The translations under genes and the position numbers were made by a program. A stretch of DNA of 9,753 nt from Legionellaceae bacterium (GTDB taxonomy: Bacteria; Pseudomonadota; Gammaproteobacteria; Legionellales; Legionellaceae): assembly GCA_023266075.1 (NCBI GenBank), contig JAHFRX010000053.1, positions 1 to 9,753 on the forward strand, in the 5' to 3' direction. The notes under the pieces are model-generated. The model was not told where the DNA came from. It was given only the letters and a program-made list of their open reading frames with translations, and did no database searches. Shown piece after piece: positions 1 to 7,169 of the stretch. Each line of letters starts with the position of its first letter. Positions within the stretch are counted from its first letter, which is position 1.

Positions 1-3000
1 ACCTTTTCTTCTTTTCCACCATCAGCCAACGGGTGCGTTTCACCTTCTCCTAAAGGTCTTCGATCAAGCTTATGATTTCTTCTCTCATTAGGAGCACGCA
101 CAATAGGCGCTGCTTGCATGAACGGCCCGAAGAAATCATCATCCCCTAACTGCGGTTCATGTGCCTCTTCACCAGCAATTGGCTGTCGCGCTGCTGCAGT
201 GAGCATCGTCATCGCCGCCATCAAGTCTGGCTCGTCCGTATAAACCGCGACGGATAACAGTAAGGCAGCCATTGTGTTAAGTACATCTGCTGGCGAAACC
301 GCTGCTTCAGAAGCTGGTTGTTCTGCCTCCCATTGACGTAATCTCTCTTCCACCTGTCGCACTACTCGTTCAGCGGCAGGCAAAGCCACTTCATGCCCCT
401 GTACCGCATCACCTAACAATAATCTTAAGTCTGGTTGAGAACCTCTCGACATATCTTCAATACGTTGAAGTACACCACCAACTTGTTTAGCATCTAATCT
501 CACGCCACGCTCTCTTGCCTCATCAAGCACAACCGAAAGTCTTGCCGCATCTTCAACTGTAACGAGACGAACAAACACGCCCTCTCTTCTTCTTAAATGA
601 CGAAGTACTATATTGATTGCATCTTCATTCAGCATATCTGATCGAAGATAAAGTACATTCACACGCTCTTGGCCATCTGTAGCCAATACAAGCCGACGAG
701 ATGATGGGTCTACCAATCCAAGTAATATATTTTCAACATCATCGATTGCTTTTATATCAGCATCAGGCATTCTCCTTAATTCTTCGCAGCGATGACGAAT
801 ATCGAGTGCGGTAGCATGACCACCAGCGACAATAGCAGCACCCAGATCACCAACTCCGCCTATCGCTGGACGCGAAGACTCCTCCCCCGCTCCTAAAGAA
901 GGATTATTTCCTCCGCCAGATAATACTTGTCGCATCACAGCAGGTAGTCGTCGATGCGAAGAACCCAATCCAGCGAATAATCCTGCCACAACAGCCTCCA
1001 ATGGGGCACGATCGACAACACGCATAGCATGCCCAACAAGCTCTCGAGTATCTTTATCTAAGTGAGCCCTGAGATCTGCCACCGCTTTATCTAATTTATT
1101 TACTCTGCCTCTAAAGTTATCTATAAACGCGTAAACCTCTCTCTGAACTTTCGATCTTGCTTCATTTCGATACGTGTTGATATGATCAAATTTTACTTTC
1201 ATGTCACCCAAACGGCCCATGACCGGCGCTAATCTTTCCTCAGCTTCGGCAATACTCAACGCACCTTTGTTATATTCAGTAATAGTAGCTTTGATTTCTT
1301 CATCAATAACATCAAAAGCCGTTTCAAGCTCGGCCATAACGGTAGACGCTGTTTCTGGTCTATCGATGATTGGATTATCACGGCGCACTTTCGCTATTTT
1401 TAATTCATTACTGAAATCATTCAGCCTTATTGTAAATTGATGACGTTCCGAAGGAGTAATATTTGCCGCGTTAAGTGCTTTTCTTAATGCATCAATACCC
1501 GCATCATCCTTGACTGGTCTCTTTTGAAACTCAGCAAATGCGATAGCCAACACCTGTGCTCCCTCACTATGGTGAGAGCTTCTTTTAGTTTTATTTTGTT
1601 TTGCACGTTTCCGTTCTTCTGCTTTCATGAATTCTGCTGCCACGTCATCACCTGGTGATGTCTTTTGATGTTTTTTCATAAATCCCCCTTTCATTGAAGT
1701 ATCTTTACGTGCTTTAAGCGTGTTCTGATAAAATGACGAGACCGCCTTAGAAAACGTTTGCTGTGCATCCACTGAATGCATGGCAGCCCAGATCTTTCCA
1801 GTACAATCTATATCTTGTGAATTAGGCGCTTGTTGTTCACTGTGTAACGCACCACGTAATCTCTCTAACGAATCACGAAGCGTCGCTAATTCTTCAGACA
1901 TAGGACTTATCCGCGTTCGTAAACGTACTGGCAGAACAATTTGATGAGCTTTCAATTGTTCTAATACTGCTTTCATTTCTTCATCAACACGACTTAATGT
2001 AGCCAAAACTGCATCAACACGATCTATTTTTCCTGATAGACTCAATCGTGTGGCTTGTAGCTTCTCTTCCTGAACTGCAGGAGAAGTGGGCACGGCGACG
2101 GGTTCATCTTCCTTACGTTCTTTCGAAATCACATGTTGCGCAACATCTGTGTGTACTGCCGCTCTCGATTCAAACGCCAGCCATTCTTTAGCGAGCTGCA
2201 ACAGTCTTTCTTTCTCAGATAAACTCATCGAATGAACCGGTTGAGATCCAGTAGCAGCAATAGCAGGTAACTTCGACGATTCTGTTTGAGTGAGTGTGCG
2301 AAGAACCATCTCTTCACCGACTAGACCCATACCTCTGGCTGCTGATAAAGGCAATACCCTGGCCTCCACATGCCGAGCGCCACGCAGTTGTTCTGATAAA
2401 GTTAAAAGAGCCGCTCTATTTTGTGGGTTAAACAACGCTTCTCGTGTAAGACTCATGTTCACAGAACCTTCTGGTCCTTCAAACGTCAACAACAAGACAT
2501 CGCTTTTACCCATACGTACAATATTGTTAAGAATCGCACCAGCAGGCCCTGTGCTTGCAGCAGCGCTCGCGACCAACTTCTCATAAGCCGCGGCAGTTTG
2601 CTGAGGTGTTAGATGTGATGTAGGTGCTTGGCTCGTCATTCCTAAAGCTGAAACAAGCGTTCCAAGAGCGGCGAGTGGCGCTCTTCCAAGTGATCGCTGA
2701 ACCGCTGGGTCATTCACATTCAAAACGGGGCTCTGCTCTATCAAACCATCCAACACAGAAAGAATCTTCTGAGGATCATCACCATACAATTTTTGAAGAG
2801 AATCAGCCGTCTCAGACGGCACCAATGCCAACATCCACATTGGGTCTCCATGAAATGGCGAGCGAGGAATCGCGGATAAGAATTGTTGCATAGATGCGGG
2901 ACGTGACAACACTTCTGGGTCACCTCGTGTAAGACTTAAAACATTACCTGCAGCGTTTACTTCTACGACCATTACATTCGCATTCGATGGCACCTGCGGT

Positions 3001-3125
3001 ACTTGCACCGTCATCTCAACACCGGCCGTATCATCATTCTGACGCTGACGATATGCAGCCAGGATAGTCTTAGCCACAGCGACACTACTAACAAAAAGAA
3101 CAGCTCCCAAACCTAAAAATGGCAT
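1..3125 (-). CDS. Large orphan protein with internal repeats, partial (C-terminus outside window)
   Basis: I do not recognise this protein. The minus-strand frame is open from ATG at 3125 to the left edge, giving 1041 codons with no stop. GGGAG lies 6-7 nt upstream of this ATG; the ATG at 3130 is in another frame and stops at once. Residues 3-24 form a hydrophobic segment starting MPFLGLGAVLFVSSVAVAK, which could be a membrane anchor or uncleaved signal. Three divergent copies of a strand-helix-strand module lie at about residues 51-104, 209-262 and 811-862, with recurring 'SLTR' or 'YLRS' followed by a Leu-rich helix and a Val-rich strand. Residues 300-430 and 540-700 are charged and probably helical or coiled coil; residues 500-516 are strongly basic. 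A Gly-rich stretch lies near 735-770 and a hydrophobic one near 950-961. It could be a membrane-associated structural protein or a secreted effector. The reading frame is certain; the function is unknown. Confidence 0.85.
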   Translation of the reverse strand, partial: MPFLGLGAVLFVSSVAVAKTILAAYRQRQNDDTAGVEMTVQVPQVPSNANVMVVEVNAAGNVLSLTRGDPEVLSRPASMQQFLSAIPRSPFHGDPMWMLALVPSETADSLQKLYGDDPQKILSVLDGLIEQSPVLNVNDPAVQRSLGRAPLAALGTLVSALGMTSQAPTSHLTPQQTAAAYEKLVASAAASTGPAGAILNNIVRMGKSDVLLLTFEGPEGSVNMSLTREALFNPQNRAALLTLSEQLRGARHVEARVLPLSAARGMGLVGEEMVLRTLTQTESSKLPAIAATGSQPVHSMSLSEKERLLQLAKEWLAFESRAAVHTDVAQHVISKERKEDEPVAVPTSPAVQEEKLQATRLSLSGKIDRVDAVLATLSRVDEEMKAVLEQLKAHQIVLPVRLRTRISPMSEELATLRDSLERLRGALHSEQQAPNSQDIDCTGKIWAAMHSVDAQQTFSKAVSSFYQNTLKARKDTSMKGGFMKKHQKTSPGDDVAAEFMKAEERKRAKQNKTKRSSHHSEGAQVLAIAFAEFQKRPVKDDAGIDALRKALNAANITPSERHQFTIRLNDFSNELKIAKVRRDNPIIDRPETASTVMAELETAFDVIDEEIKATITEYNKGALSIAEAEERLAPVMGRLGDMKVKFDHINTYRNEARSKVQREVYAFIDNFRGRVNKLDKAVADLRAHLDKDTRELVGHAMRVVDRAPLEAVVAGLFAGLGSSHRRLPAVMRQVLSGGGNNPSLGAGEESSRPAIGGVGDLGAAIVAGGHATALDIRHRCEELRRMPDADIKAIDDVENILLGLVDPSSRRLVLATDGQERVNVLYLRSDMLNEDAINIVLRHLRRREGVFVRLVTVEDAARLSVVLDEARERGVRLDAKQVGGVLQRIEDMSRGSQPDLRLLLGDAVQGHEVALPAAERVVRQVEERLRQWEAEQPASEAAVSPADVLNTMAALLLSVAVYTDEPDLMAAMTMLTAAARQPIAGEEAHEPQLGDDDFFGPFMQAAPIVRAPNERRNHKLDRRPLGEGETHPLADGGKEEK

Positions 3126-3214
3126 ATCATTCTCCCAACACTCAAAACCGCAAAAGAAGCGAACGGTTTAATCCAACTATAACGTTAGTATAGACTATGT
3201 TTTATTAATTTTGC

Positions 3215-3231
3215 CTTAATATTAAATTAAG
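3215..3231. promoter_or_regulatory. TTAA-rich palindrome upstream of the large orphan gene
   Basis: CTTAAT and ATTAAG are perfect inverted arms around a 5-nt spacer. The site lies about 90 nt upstream of the ATG at 3125 and about 22 nt upstream of a TATACT (minus strand, 3187-3192) that could be a -10. Read on the plus strand it fits CTTAA-N2-TT-N2-CTTAA, the PmrA box of Legionella and Coxiella as I remember it, with one mismatch. The better match faces away from the gene, and the region is AT-rich enough for chance. Confidence 0.25.
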
Positions 3232-3262
3232 TGGCTATTTAAATTAATAAAGCAATTATAAA

Positions 3263-3290
3263 AACGCTCATTATACCAAAAAAGAGCATT
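3263..3290 (-). terminator. Weak hairpin after the Pit gene
   Basis: On the minus strand AATGCTC and GAGCGTT can pair (one G-T wobble) around a 14-nt loop, followed by TTTATAATT. It lies about 60 nt after the Pit stop codon. The stem is short, the loop is long and it overlaps a candidate -10, so termination here is only possible. Confidence 0.3.
3270..3278 (-). promoter_or_regulatory. Candidate extended -10 promoter for the large orphan gene
   Basis: The minus strand reads TGGTATAAT, a perfect extended -10 (TGnTATAAT). No good -35 is seen 16-18 nt upstream, which extended -10 promoters tolerate. Transcription would start near 3263 and leave a leader of about 140 nt before the ATG at 3125. 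A second possible -10, TATACT, lies at 3187-3192. The surrounding DNA is very AT-rich, so chance matches are likely. Confidence 0.35.
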
Positions 3291-3351
3291 CAATTGAAAT
3301 AAATAAGTCTCTATGATTATAAAATATGAGATCAGGTCATGTTAATAACGC

Positions 3352-4617
3352 TTAATATAACAACTTGGCAAATAAAAAGTGCAAGAATTGATACGATAAA
3401 ATCGTTAACAGCGACGCAACAGGAAGCGTCAAAATCCAAGAGGTAAAAATATTACGAATCACAATCAAATTTAAAGCGCCGATACCACGCGCTAGCCCAA
3501 CACCCAGCACCGAACCCACCAGCGTCTGTGTCGCCGAAACGGGAATACCCACACTCGTTGCAACCACAACTGTCGTCGCCGCGGCCAATGTCGCTGCAAA
3601 CGCGCGGCTTGGCGTTAATGCGGTGATAGAACTGCCTACCGTCTCAATCACACGCCGCCCATACACCAAAAAACCACAGAGCACACCCAAACAACCCAAC
3701 AAAACAATCCACACCGGATAACCTGTAGATTGAATATCTTGATGTCTGTGTGTAATTAAGCTATGCACAATTGTTAATGGCGCCACTGTCAAAGAAACAT
3801 CGTTGGCCCCATGTGCGAATACCATCGCACATGCAGTCATCGCCATTAATACAGCAAAATACTTCTCAACTTGCAAAAACCTATCACGCCGACGCATCTC
3901 TGGGCGCTCTTGAATATGCCGAATTCCCAATAATCCAATACCCGTCACCAAGATACTGGTGAGTAACGTCATCGCAATACTTTGCTGAATATTCAAATGA
4001 ATATGAAAGTGTTTTAAACCTTTAAAAACGGTGATAAACGATAAAACCGAACCGACTAAAAATAAATAAAAGGGAATATAACGCTTTGCTTTCTCCAGCA
4101 CATCGCGCTTTGTAAAAATAAGTAATTGAATACTCGTGAACAAGGCATACGCTGTGATCCCCGAAATGACCGGTGATGTCACCCAACCAATGGCAATATG
4201 GCTGACTTGTTTCCACTGTATAGCATCGCTCCCTAAGACTAACCAACCAAAACCAACCATTGAACCCACCAATGCATTGGTGATAGATACTGGCACACCG
4301 AGAAGACTAGCCAAATTCATCCACACCGTGCAGGCCAGTAATACACCTAACATACCTTCAATTAAAATGTGCGGTTTTTCCATGAGTTGCATCGTATTGA
4401 TGATTCCATCGCGCATCGTTTCTGTAACGTCGGCACCCCCTAAAAAGGCTCCCGCAAACTCAAAAATAACCGCTATCAACAATGCTTGCTTCACCGTCAC
4501 GGCTTTTGAGCCCATGGTGGTACTCATCACATTCGCTAAATCATTGGCGCCAACGCCCCAATTCATCAGAAAGCAAAAAATAATCGCGAGAATTAGGAAA
4601 ATACTGTTGTGATCCAT
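3352..4617 (-). CDS. pitA: Pit-family inorganic phosphate transporter
   Basis: This 421-residue membrane protein belongs to the PiT family (PF01384), low-affinity symporters that bring inorganic phosphate across the inner membrane with H+ or Na+, probably as metal-phosphate. The family's two inverted halves are visible: GANDLANV at residues 23-30 with GVPVSITNALVG at 107-118, and AHGANDVS at 268-275 with GIPVSATQTLVG at 357-368. About ten hydrophobic segments cover the chain, and the charged loop near 235-252 is probably the central cytoplasmic one. Length and N-terminus (MDHNSIF, then a membrane segment into NWGVGAND) fit the family, supporting this start. The start lies 9 nt after the stop of the DUF47 gene and has almost no Shine-Dalgarno sequence, suggesting translational coupling. 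The usual T-H after the PVS motif is T-N and T-Q here. H+ versus Na+ coupling cannot be told from sequence. Confidence 0.93.
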   Translation of the reverse strand: MDHNSIFLILAIIFCFLMNWGVGANDLANVMSTTMGSKAVTVKQALLIAVIFEFAGAFLGGADVTETMRDGIINTMQLMEKPHILIEGMLGVLLACTVWMNLASLLGVPVSITNALVGSMVGFGWLVLGSDAIQWKQVSHIAIGWVTSPVISGITAYALFTSIQLLIFTKRDVLEKAKRYIPFYLFLVGSVLSFITVFKGLKHFHIHLNIQQSIAMTLLTSILVTGIGLLGIRHIQERPEMRRRDRFLQVEKYFAVLMAMTACAMVFAHGANDVSLTVAPLTIVHSLITHRHQDIQSTGYPVWIVLLGCLGVLCGFLVYGRRVIETVGSSITALTPSRAFAATLAAATTVVVATSVGIPVSATQTLVGSVLGVGLARGIGALNLIVIRNIFTSWILTLPVASLLTILSYQFLHFLFAKLLY

Positions 4618-4626
4618 AAGACGTTG

Positions 4627-5301
4627 TTACCGGGCAATAAGTATTTGTAAACGACCACCCACTGTCTGGGCATGGTCGGCCAAGTCGCCAATCCATTGAA
4701 CCAATTTATAAAGAAACATCAACTCCAAAGGAGGCAGCGTATGTTCTATTGTAAAAATTCTATCTCGAATATTAGCAAGCTGACCATCACTATCGTGCTC
4801 TATCTCATCTAGTGTGACGATCATTTCTTCAACAATAGTAACCTCACTCCCTCTAAATCCACTCTCAAGCAATTGATCAAGCTCGTTAATGGCTTTACAT
4901 GCTTGTTTTGCTGCATCCAAGCAACGCAGTAAAAAAGGCATAAATAACGCTTCGACTGTAGACGGAATATGCATTTTTCGACTCAACACTAAACTTGCGA
5001 TGTCTTGAGCTTTGTTTGCAATCCTGTCTTGCGCACTCAATAACTCTAAAAGATCAGTACGCGCAACGGGTAGAAACAAACCCGTTGGTAAATGCAATCT
5101 AAGATTACGTTTGATGATATCCGCATCTTTTTCCATATCGGAGATCTTCTCTTTCAACTCACCCGCCACTTGCCAGTCTTCTTGCAAGATCGCCTCAAAA
5201 AAAGGATAAAGCTGCTTTGCACAATGATAAACTTTATGCATGTGCTGCTCGATGGGCCGGATCGGCGAAGGACCAAACACGTTAAAAATACCATTGACCA
5301 T
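4627..5301 (-). CDS. DUF47 / PhoU-like phosphate transport accessory protein (TIGR00153 family)
   Basis: This cytoplasmic all-helical protein resembles the DUF47/TIGR00153 family, PhoU-like proteins usually encoded next to Pit transporters and thought to regulate them. With the ATG at 5301 it has 224 residues. The N-terminus MVNGIFNVFGPSPIRPIEQH matches the family pattern (short hydrophobic start, then SPI-x-P-hydrophobic), so I prefer this ATG to the in-frame TTG at 5313, although neither has a strong Shine-Dalgarno. ExxxD motifs that bind metal clusters in PhoU-type proteins are seen at E57-D61 (MEKDAD) and E168-D172 (IEHDSD); the C-terminus has a conserved-looking WIGDLADHAQ. It is the first gene of a two-gene operon with Pit. 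The family is clear; the role in gating phosphate uptake is inferred from context. Confidence 0.9.
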   Translation of the reverse strand: MVNGIFNVFGPSPIRPIEQHMHKVYHCAKQLYPFFEAILQEDWQVAGELKEKISDMEKDADIIKRNLRLHLPTGLFLPVARTDLLELLSAQDRIANKAQDIASLVLSRKMHIPSTVEALFMPFLLRCLDAAKQACKAINELDQLLESGFRGSEVTIVEEMIVTLDEIEHDSDGQLANIRDRIFTIEHTLPPLELMFLYKLVQWIGDLADHAQTVGGRLQILIAR

Positions 5302-5344
5302 AGCGGGACTCAACGCCTATCAAAAATCATACACAATTGGTCAT

Positions 5345-5373
5345 ATGATACACGATATCAAGGATGACGTAAA
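5345..5373 (-). promoter_or_regulatory. Candidate promoter of the DUF47-Pit operon
   Basis: On the minus strand TTTACG (5368-5373, 4 of 6 to TTGACA) and TATCAT (5345-5350, 5 of 6 to TATAAT) are separated by 17 nt, about 45 nt upstream of the ATG at 5301. The -10 is part of GTGTATCAT, nearly repeated as GTGTATGAT 19 nt downstream (5326-5334). No typical Pho box (7-bp direct repeats at 11-bp period) was found. Confidence 0.35.
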
Positions 5374-5409
5374 AAGAATTGATGCCGTCTTGAATATTAG
5401 AACAGACCG

Positions 5410-5444
5410 AACCCCAGCCGCATCACTCTGAGCATGCTGGGGTT
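5410..5444 (-). terminator. Hairpin terminator of the 353-residue orphan gene
   Basis: AACCCCAGC and GCTGGGGTT are perfect 9-bp inverted arms around a 17-nt loop. The hairpin begins 22 nt after the stop codon at 5467-5469. On the minus strand it is followed by CGGTCTGTTCT, only moderately T-rich. It separates this gene from the downstream phosphate operon. The perfect GC-rich stem is the main evidence; the T tract is weak. Confidence 0.6.
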
Positions 5445-5466
5445 TCATTGTCTCTAGTTTGTTGGG

Positions 5467-6528
5467 CTACCCACCTTTACTGGGTTTTATGTCCATCGCG
5501 TCTTCTATTCCCTGAATCGCCATATAGAGCGCAGTCTGGTATTCCAATTTAGCGGCATAGACAGGAAGACGTGGGACACTCAGCGTATGAGTCCTGTCGC
5601 TTCTGTCGATCCTTTTGCCACTCAAGATGGCTTGCGCCTTATCCAAGTAATTTAAAATGGATTTGATAGCAACGATAAAACTGTGCCAAATCCGAGTAAC
5701 CATCGGGTCTTTAACGCCTAGGATTTTTTCAATCAAAATTTTCGACTCATCCTGAAGTTTTTTAAATGCTGCACCATCTCGTTTTGAAAGTTGGAAAGCC
5801 ATCATGAGTTTTGCCATGTCTTTTGCTATCGGATCAAGTGCCGGAACGGCCTTCTGTAATTTAAGTAATGCATCGGATAGTTTTTTGATTTGCTCGTCAA
5901 TATCTCTATTGAGTCGCTCCATCCTCCGCTGCCACACCACTTCATCATTCGGATTAGCTCGATTTTCTTTATTACCTAACCATCCCATAATGTGTTTATC
6001 TTTTGTCTCAACAACCGTCCGAGCATCTACCCGCTCTCCTGGCGAAGTATCAGGACCATGAAGGACAGCTTTAGCTCGATTTAGCTCTCCAATGGCCTTT
6101 CTCATTTGACGCCGGCTTTGAATAGGCTGTTCTCTGGCCGCTTCATTTTCTTCTGCCACTTTTTGCATTCTCACGGGTCTTTCAGCAACATGCTTATCCC
6201 ATGCGGCATGCTCTTCTGCAATCTCAGCGGCTCTTTTTGTGGCCCACACATCAACTGGACGAATCTCAGGTCGGAGGGTCTGTTTCAATTCTCGAAATCT
6301 ACCCAAAAAACGCTCAACTCGCTCATCTTCAAGACTTTCCTTTTTTAGATAGCTGCTAACATTTTCAACCTCTTGTTGAAACCATGTCTCGAATTTATTG
6401 ATTGCTGTATCGTCTATATCACCCAGCGTACGTACACGTTTCGCAAATTCATCCAGCCTTTTTGAAATAGCGTTGATGACACGATTCAACTGCTGTGGGG
6501 TTTTAATTTTACCATGAGTAATAGGCAT
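5467..6528 (-). CDS. Orphan helical protein, 353 residues
   Basis: I do not recognise this protein. From the ATG at 6528 it has 353 residues, is rich in Lys, Arg, Glu and Ala, and appears almost wholly helical. Coiled-coil-like stretches lie at about residues 10-90 (RLDEFAKRVRTL, FLGRFRELKQTL), 95-150 and 200-260 (RRMERLNRDIDEQIKKLSDA). A less regular Gly/Pro-containing linker lies near 155-195. There is no signal peptide and no clear membrane span, though a hydrophobic helix occurs near 290-305 (WHSFIVAIKSILNYL). It is a single-gene unit with its own promoter (6559-6587) and terminator (5410-5444), between a phosphate operon and a divergent phnA-like gene that suggest no function. The look resembles helical effectors or phage-tail-like helical proteins, but no motif decides between them. 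The frame is secure. Confidence 0.85.
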   Translation of the reverse strand: MPITHGKIKTPQQLNRVINAISKRLDEFAKRVRTLGDIDDTAINKFETWFQQEVENVSSYLKKESLEDERVERFLGRFRELKQTLRPEIRPVDVWATKRAAEIAEEHAAWDKHVAERPVRMQKVAEENEAAREQPIQSRRQMRKAIGELNRAKAVLHGPDTSPGERVDARTVVETKDKHIMGWLGNKENRANPNDEVVWQRRMERLNRDIDEQIKKLSDALLKLQKAVPALDPIAKDMAKLMMAFQLSKRDGAAFKKLQDESKILIEKILGVKDPMVTRIWHSFIVAIKSILNYLDKAQAILSGKRIDRSDRTHTLSVPRLPVYAAKLEYQTALYMAIQGIEDAMDIKPSKGG

Positions 6529-6538
6529 CACAATCTCC
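6526..6538 (-). promoter_or_regulatory. Ribosome binding site that fixes the start of the orphan gene
   Basis: GGAG at 6535-6538 (minus strand) sits 6 nt before the ATG at 6526-6528. The alternative in-frame TTG at 6538-6540 overlaps this GGAG and has no Shine-Dalgarno of its own, so a longer 357-residue reading is unlikely. Confidence 0.75.
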
Positions 6539-6558
6539 AAAATTAAAATGTTTCTTTT

Positions 6559-6587
6559 ATTATACTAGGCTTATTTAAAATAAGCAA
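6559..6587 (-). promoter_or_regulatory. Promoter of the orphan gene with inverted repeat in the spacer
   Basis: On the minus strand TTGCTT (6582-6587) and a perfect TATAAT (6559-6564) are 17 nt apart. Transcription would start near 6552, giving a leader of about 24 nt. The -35 matches only the first three bases of TTGACA. A perfect inverted repeat, GCTTATTT and AAATAAGC with one central base (6569-6585), lies between the hexamers and touches the -35, so a repressor bound there would block RNA polymerase. The promoter is well supported by spacing; the operator is inferred. Confidence 0.6.
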
Positions 6588-6678
6588 ATTGATTTAATAC
6601 AATTCAGATAAGTGGTAGTGAAAGCCAACGTAAAGAATGGAAAACATCAACAACTCGCGAAAATCTGATAAAATCAAT

Positions 6679-6684
6679 TATAAT
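6679..6684 (+). promoter_or_regulatory. Candidate -10 of the phnA-like gene
   Basis: A perfect TATAAT lies 29 nt upstream of the ATG at 6714, but no recognisable -35 is found at the right distance. A weak Shine-Dalgarno, GGAA (6701-6704), lies 9 nt before the ATG. The promoter is plausible because the upstream gene is divergent, so this gene needs its own. Confidence 0.35.
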
Positions 6685-6713
6685 GTTCTTAAAATATATC
6701 GGAACCCATCATC

Positions 6714-7055
6714 ATGACCTCTTTGCCAAAATGCCCTCAATGTCATTCAGAATATACGTATGAAGATGCTGGCACATTTATTTGCCCTGAATGTGCACAT
6801 GAATGGCATCAGGAAGCAGCAGATAAAAGCATTATAGATACACAAATGGTTAAAGATGCTCATGGGAACACGCTTCATGATGGTGACACCGTTAGCGTCA
6901 TTAAAGATTTGCCAATAAAAGGGGCATCACAAGTGGTTAAGGTGGGCACTAAAGTCAAAAATATCAAATTGGTTGAAGGAGATCATAACATTGATTGCAA
7001 AATAGATGGCATTGGCCCTATGAAATTAAAATCACAGTTTGTGAAAAAAGTTTAA
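6714..7055 (+). CDS. phnA: PhnA/YjdM family zinc-ribbon protein
   Basis: This 113-residue protein closely resembles Escherichia coli YjdM, formerly PhnA (about 111 residues), along its whole length. The N-terminal zinc ribbon has CPQC at residues 7-10 and CPEC at 24-27, so four cysteines can hold one zinc. The C-terminal domain carries the family signature LVEGDHNIDCKIDG followed by PMKLKSQFVKK and probably forms a small beta barrel. The family was named from its position near the E. coli phosphonate genes. It is not phosphonoacetate hydrolase and is not needed for phosphonate use; its biochemical role is unsettled. The start is supported by full-length agreement with the family. It is cytoplasmic and divergent from the orphan gene. 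The next gene starts 114 nt downstream; no clear terminator lies between them, so partial read-through is possible. Confidence 0.95.
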   Translation: MTSLPKCPQCHSEYTYEDAGTFICPECAHEWHQEAADKSIIDTQMVKDAHGNTLHDGDTVSVIKDLPIKGASQVVKVGTKVKNIKLVEGDHNIDCKIDGIGPMKLKSQFVKKV

Positions 7056-7114
7056 GAATCTATTTGCTAGTACGCGCCATGCCTAGTGCACGATATTTAT
7101 TATCTCGCTACTTT

Positions 7115-7142
7115 TTGCTAAAAGATGGTCGATAAGAATAAT
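7115..7142 (+). promoter_or_regulatory. Candidate promoter of the CE-fold gene
   Basis: TTGCTA (7115-7120, 4 of 6 to TTGACA) and AATAAT (7137-7142, 5 of 6 to TATAAT) are 16 nt apart. Transcription would start close to 7149, with a leader of about 20 nt. The region is AT-rich, so this is tentative. Confidence 0.35.
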
Positions 7143-7169
7143 GTCTAACAGTTTATTCAGAGAGGAATC

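Noticed and set aside
2290..2893. Plus-strand ORFs of 63-98 codons at 2290-2893 and at 1201-1440
   Set aside because: They lie antisense to the 1041-codon frame, have no matching family and no good ribosome binding sites.
4136..4612. Plus-strand 158-codon ORF
   Set aside because: It is antisense to the Pit gene, whose family motifs are clear, so this is a shadow frame.
5302..5313. TTG start at 5313 for the DUF47 protein
   Set aside because: The ATG at 5301 gives the N-terminus expected for the family; the extra four residues add nothing recognisable.
6529..6540. Longer 357-residue version of the orphan protein starting at TTG 6540
   Set aside because: The TTG overlaps the GGAG that serves the ATG at 6528, and it has no Shine-Dalgarno of its own.
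7056..7110. Possible terminator after the phnA-like gene around the repeated CTAGT
   Set aside because: The arms are direct rather than inverted repeats and no stem with a T tract can be drawn.
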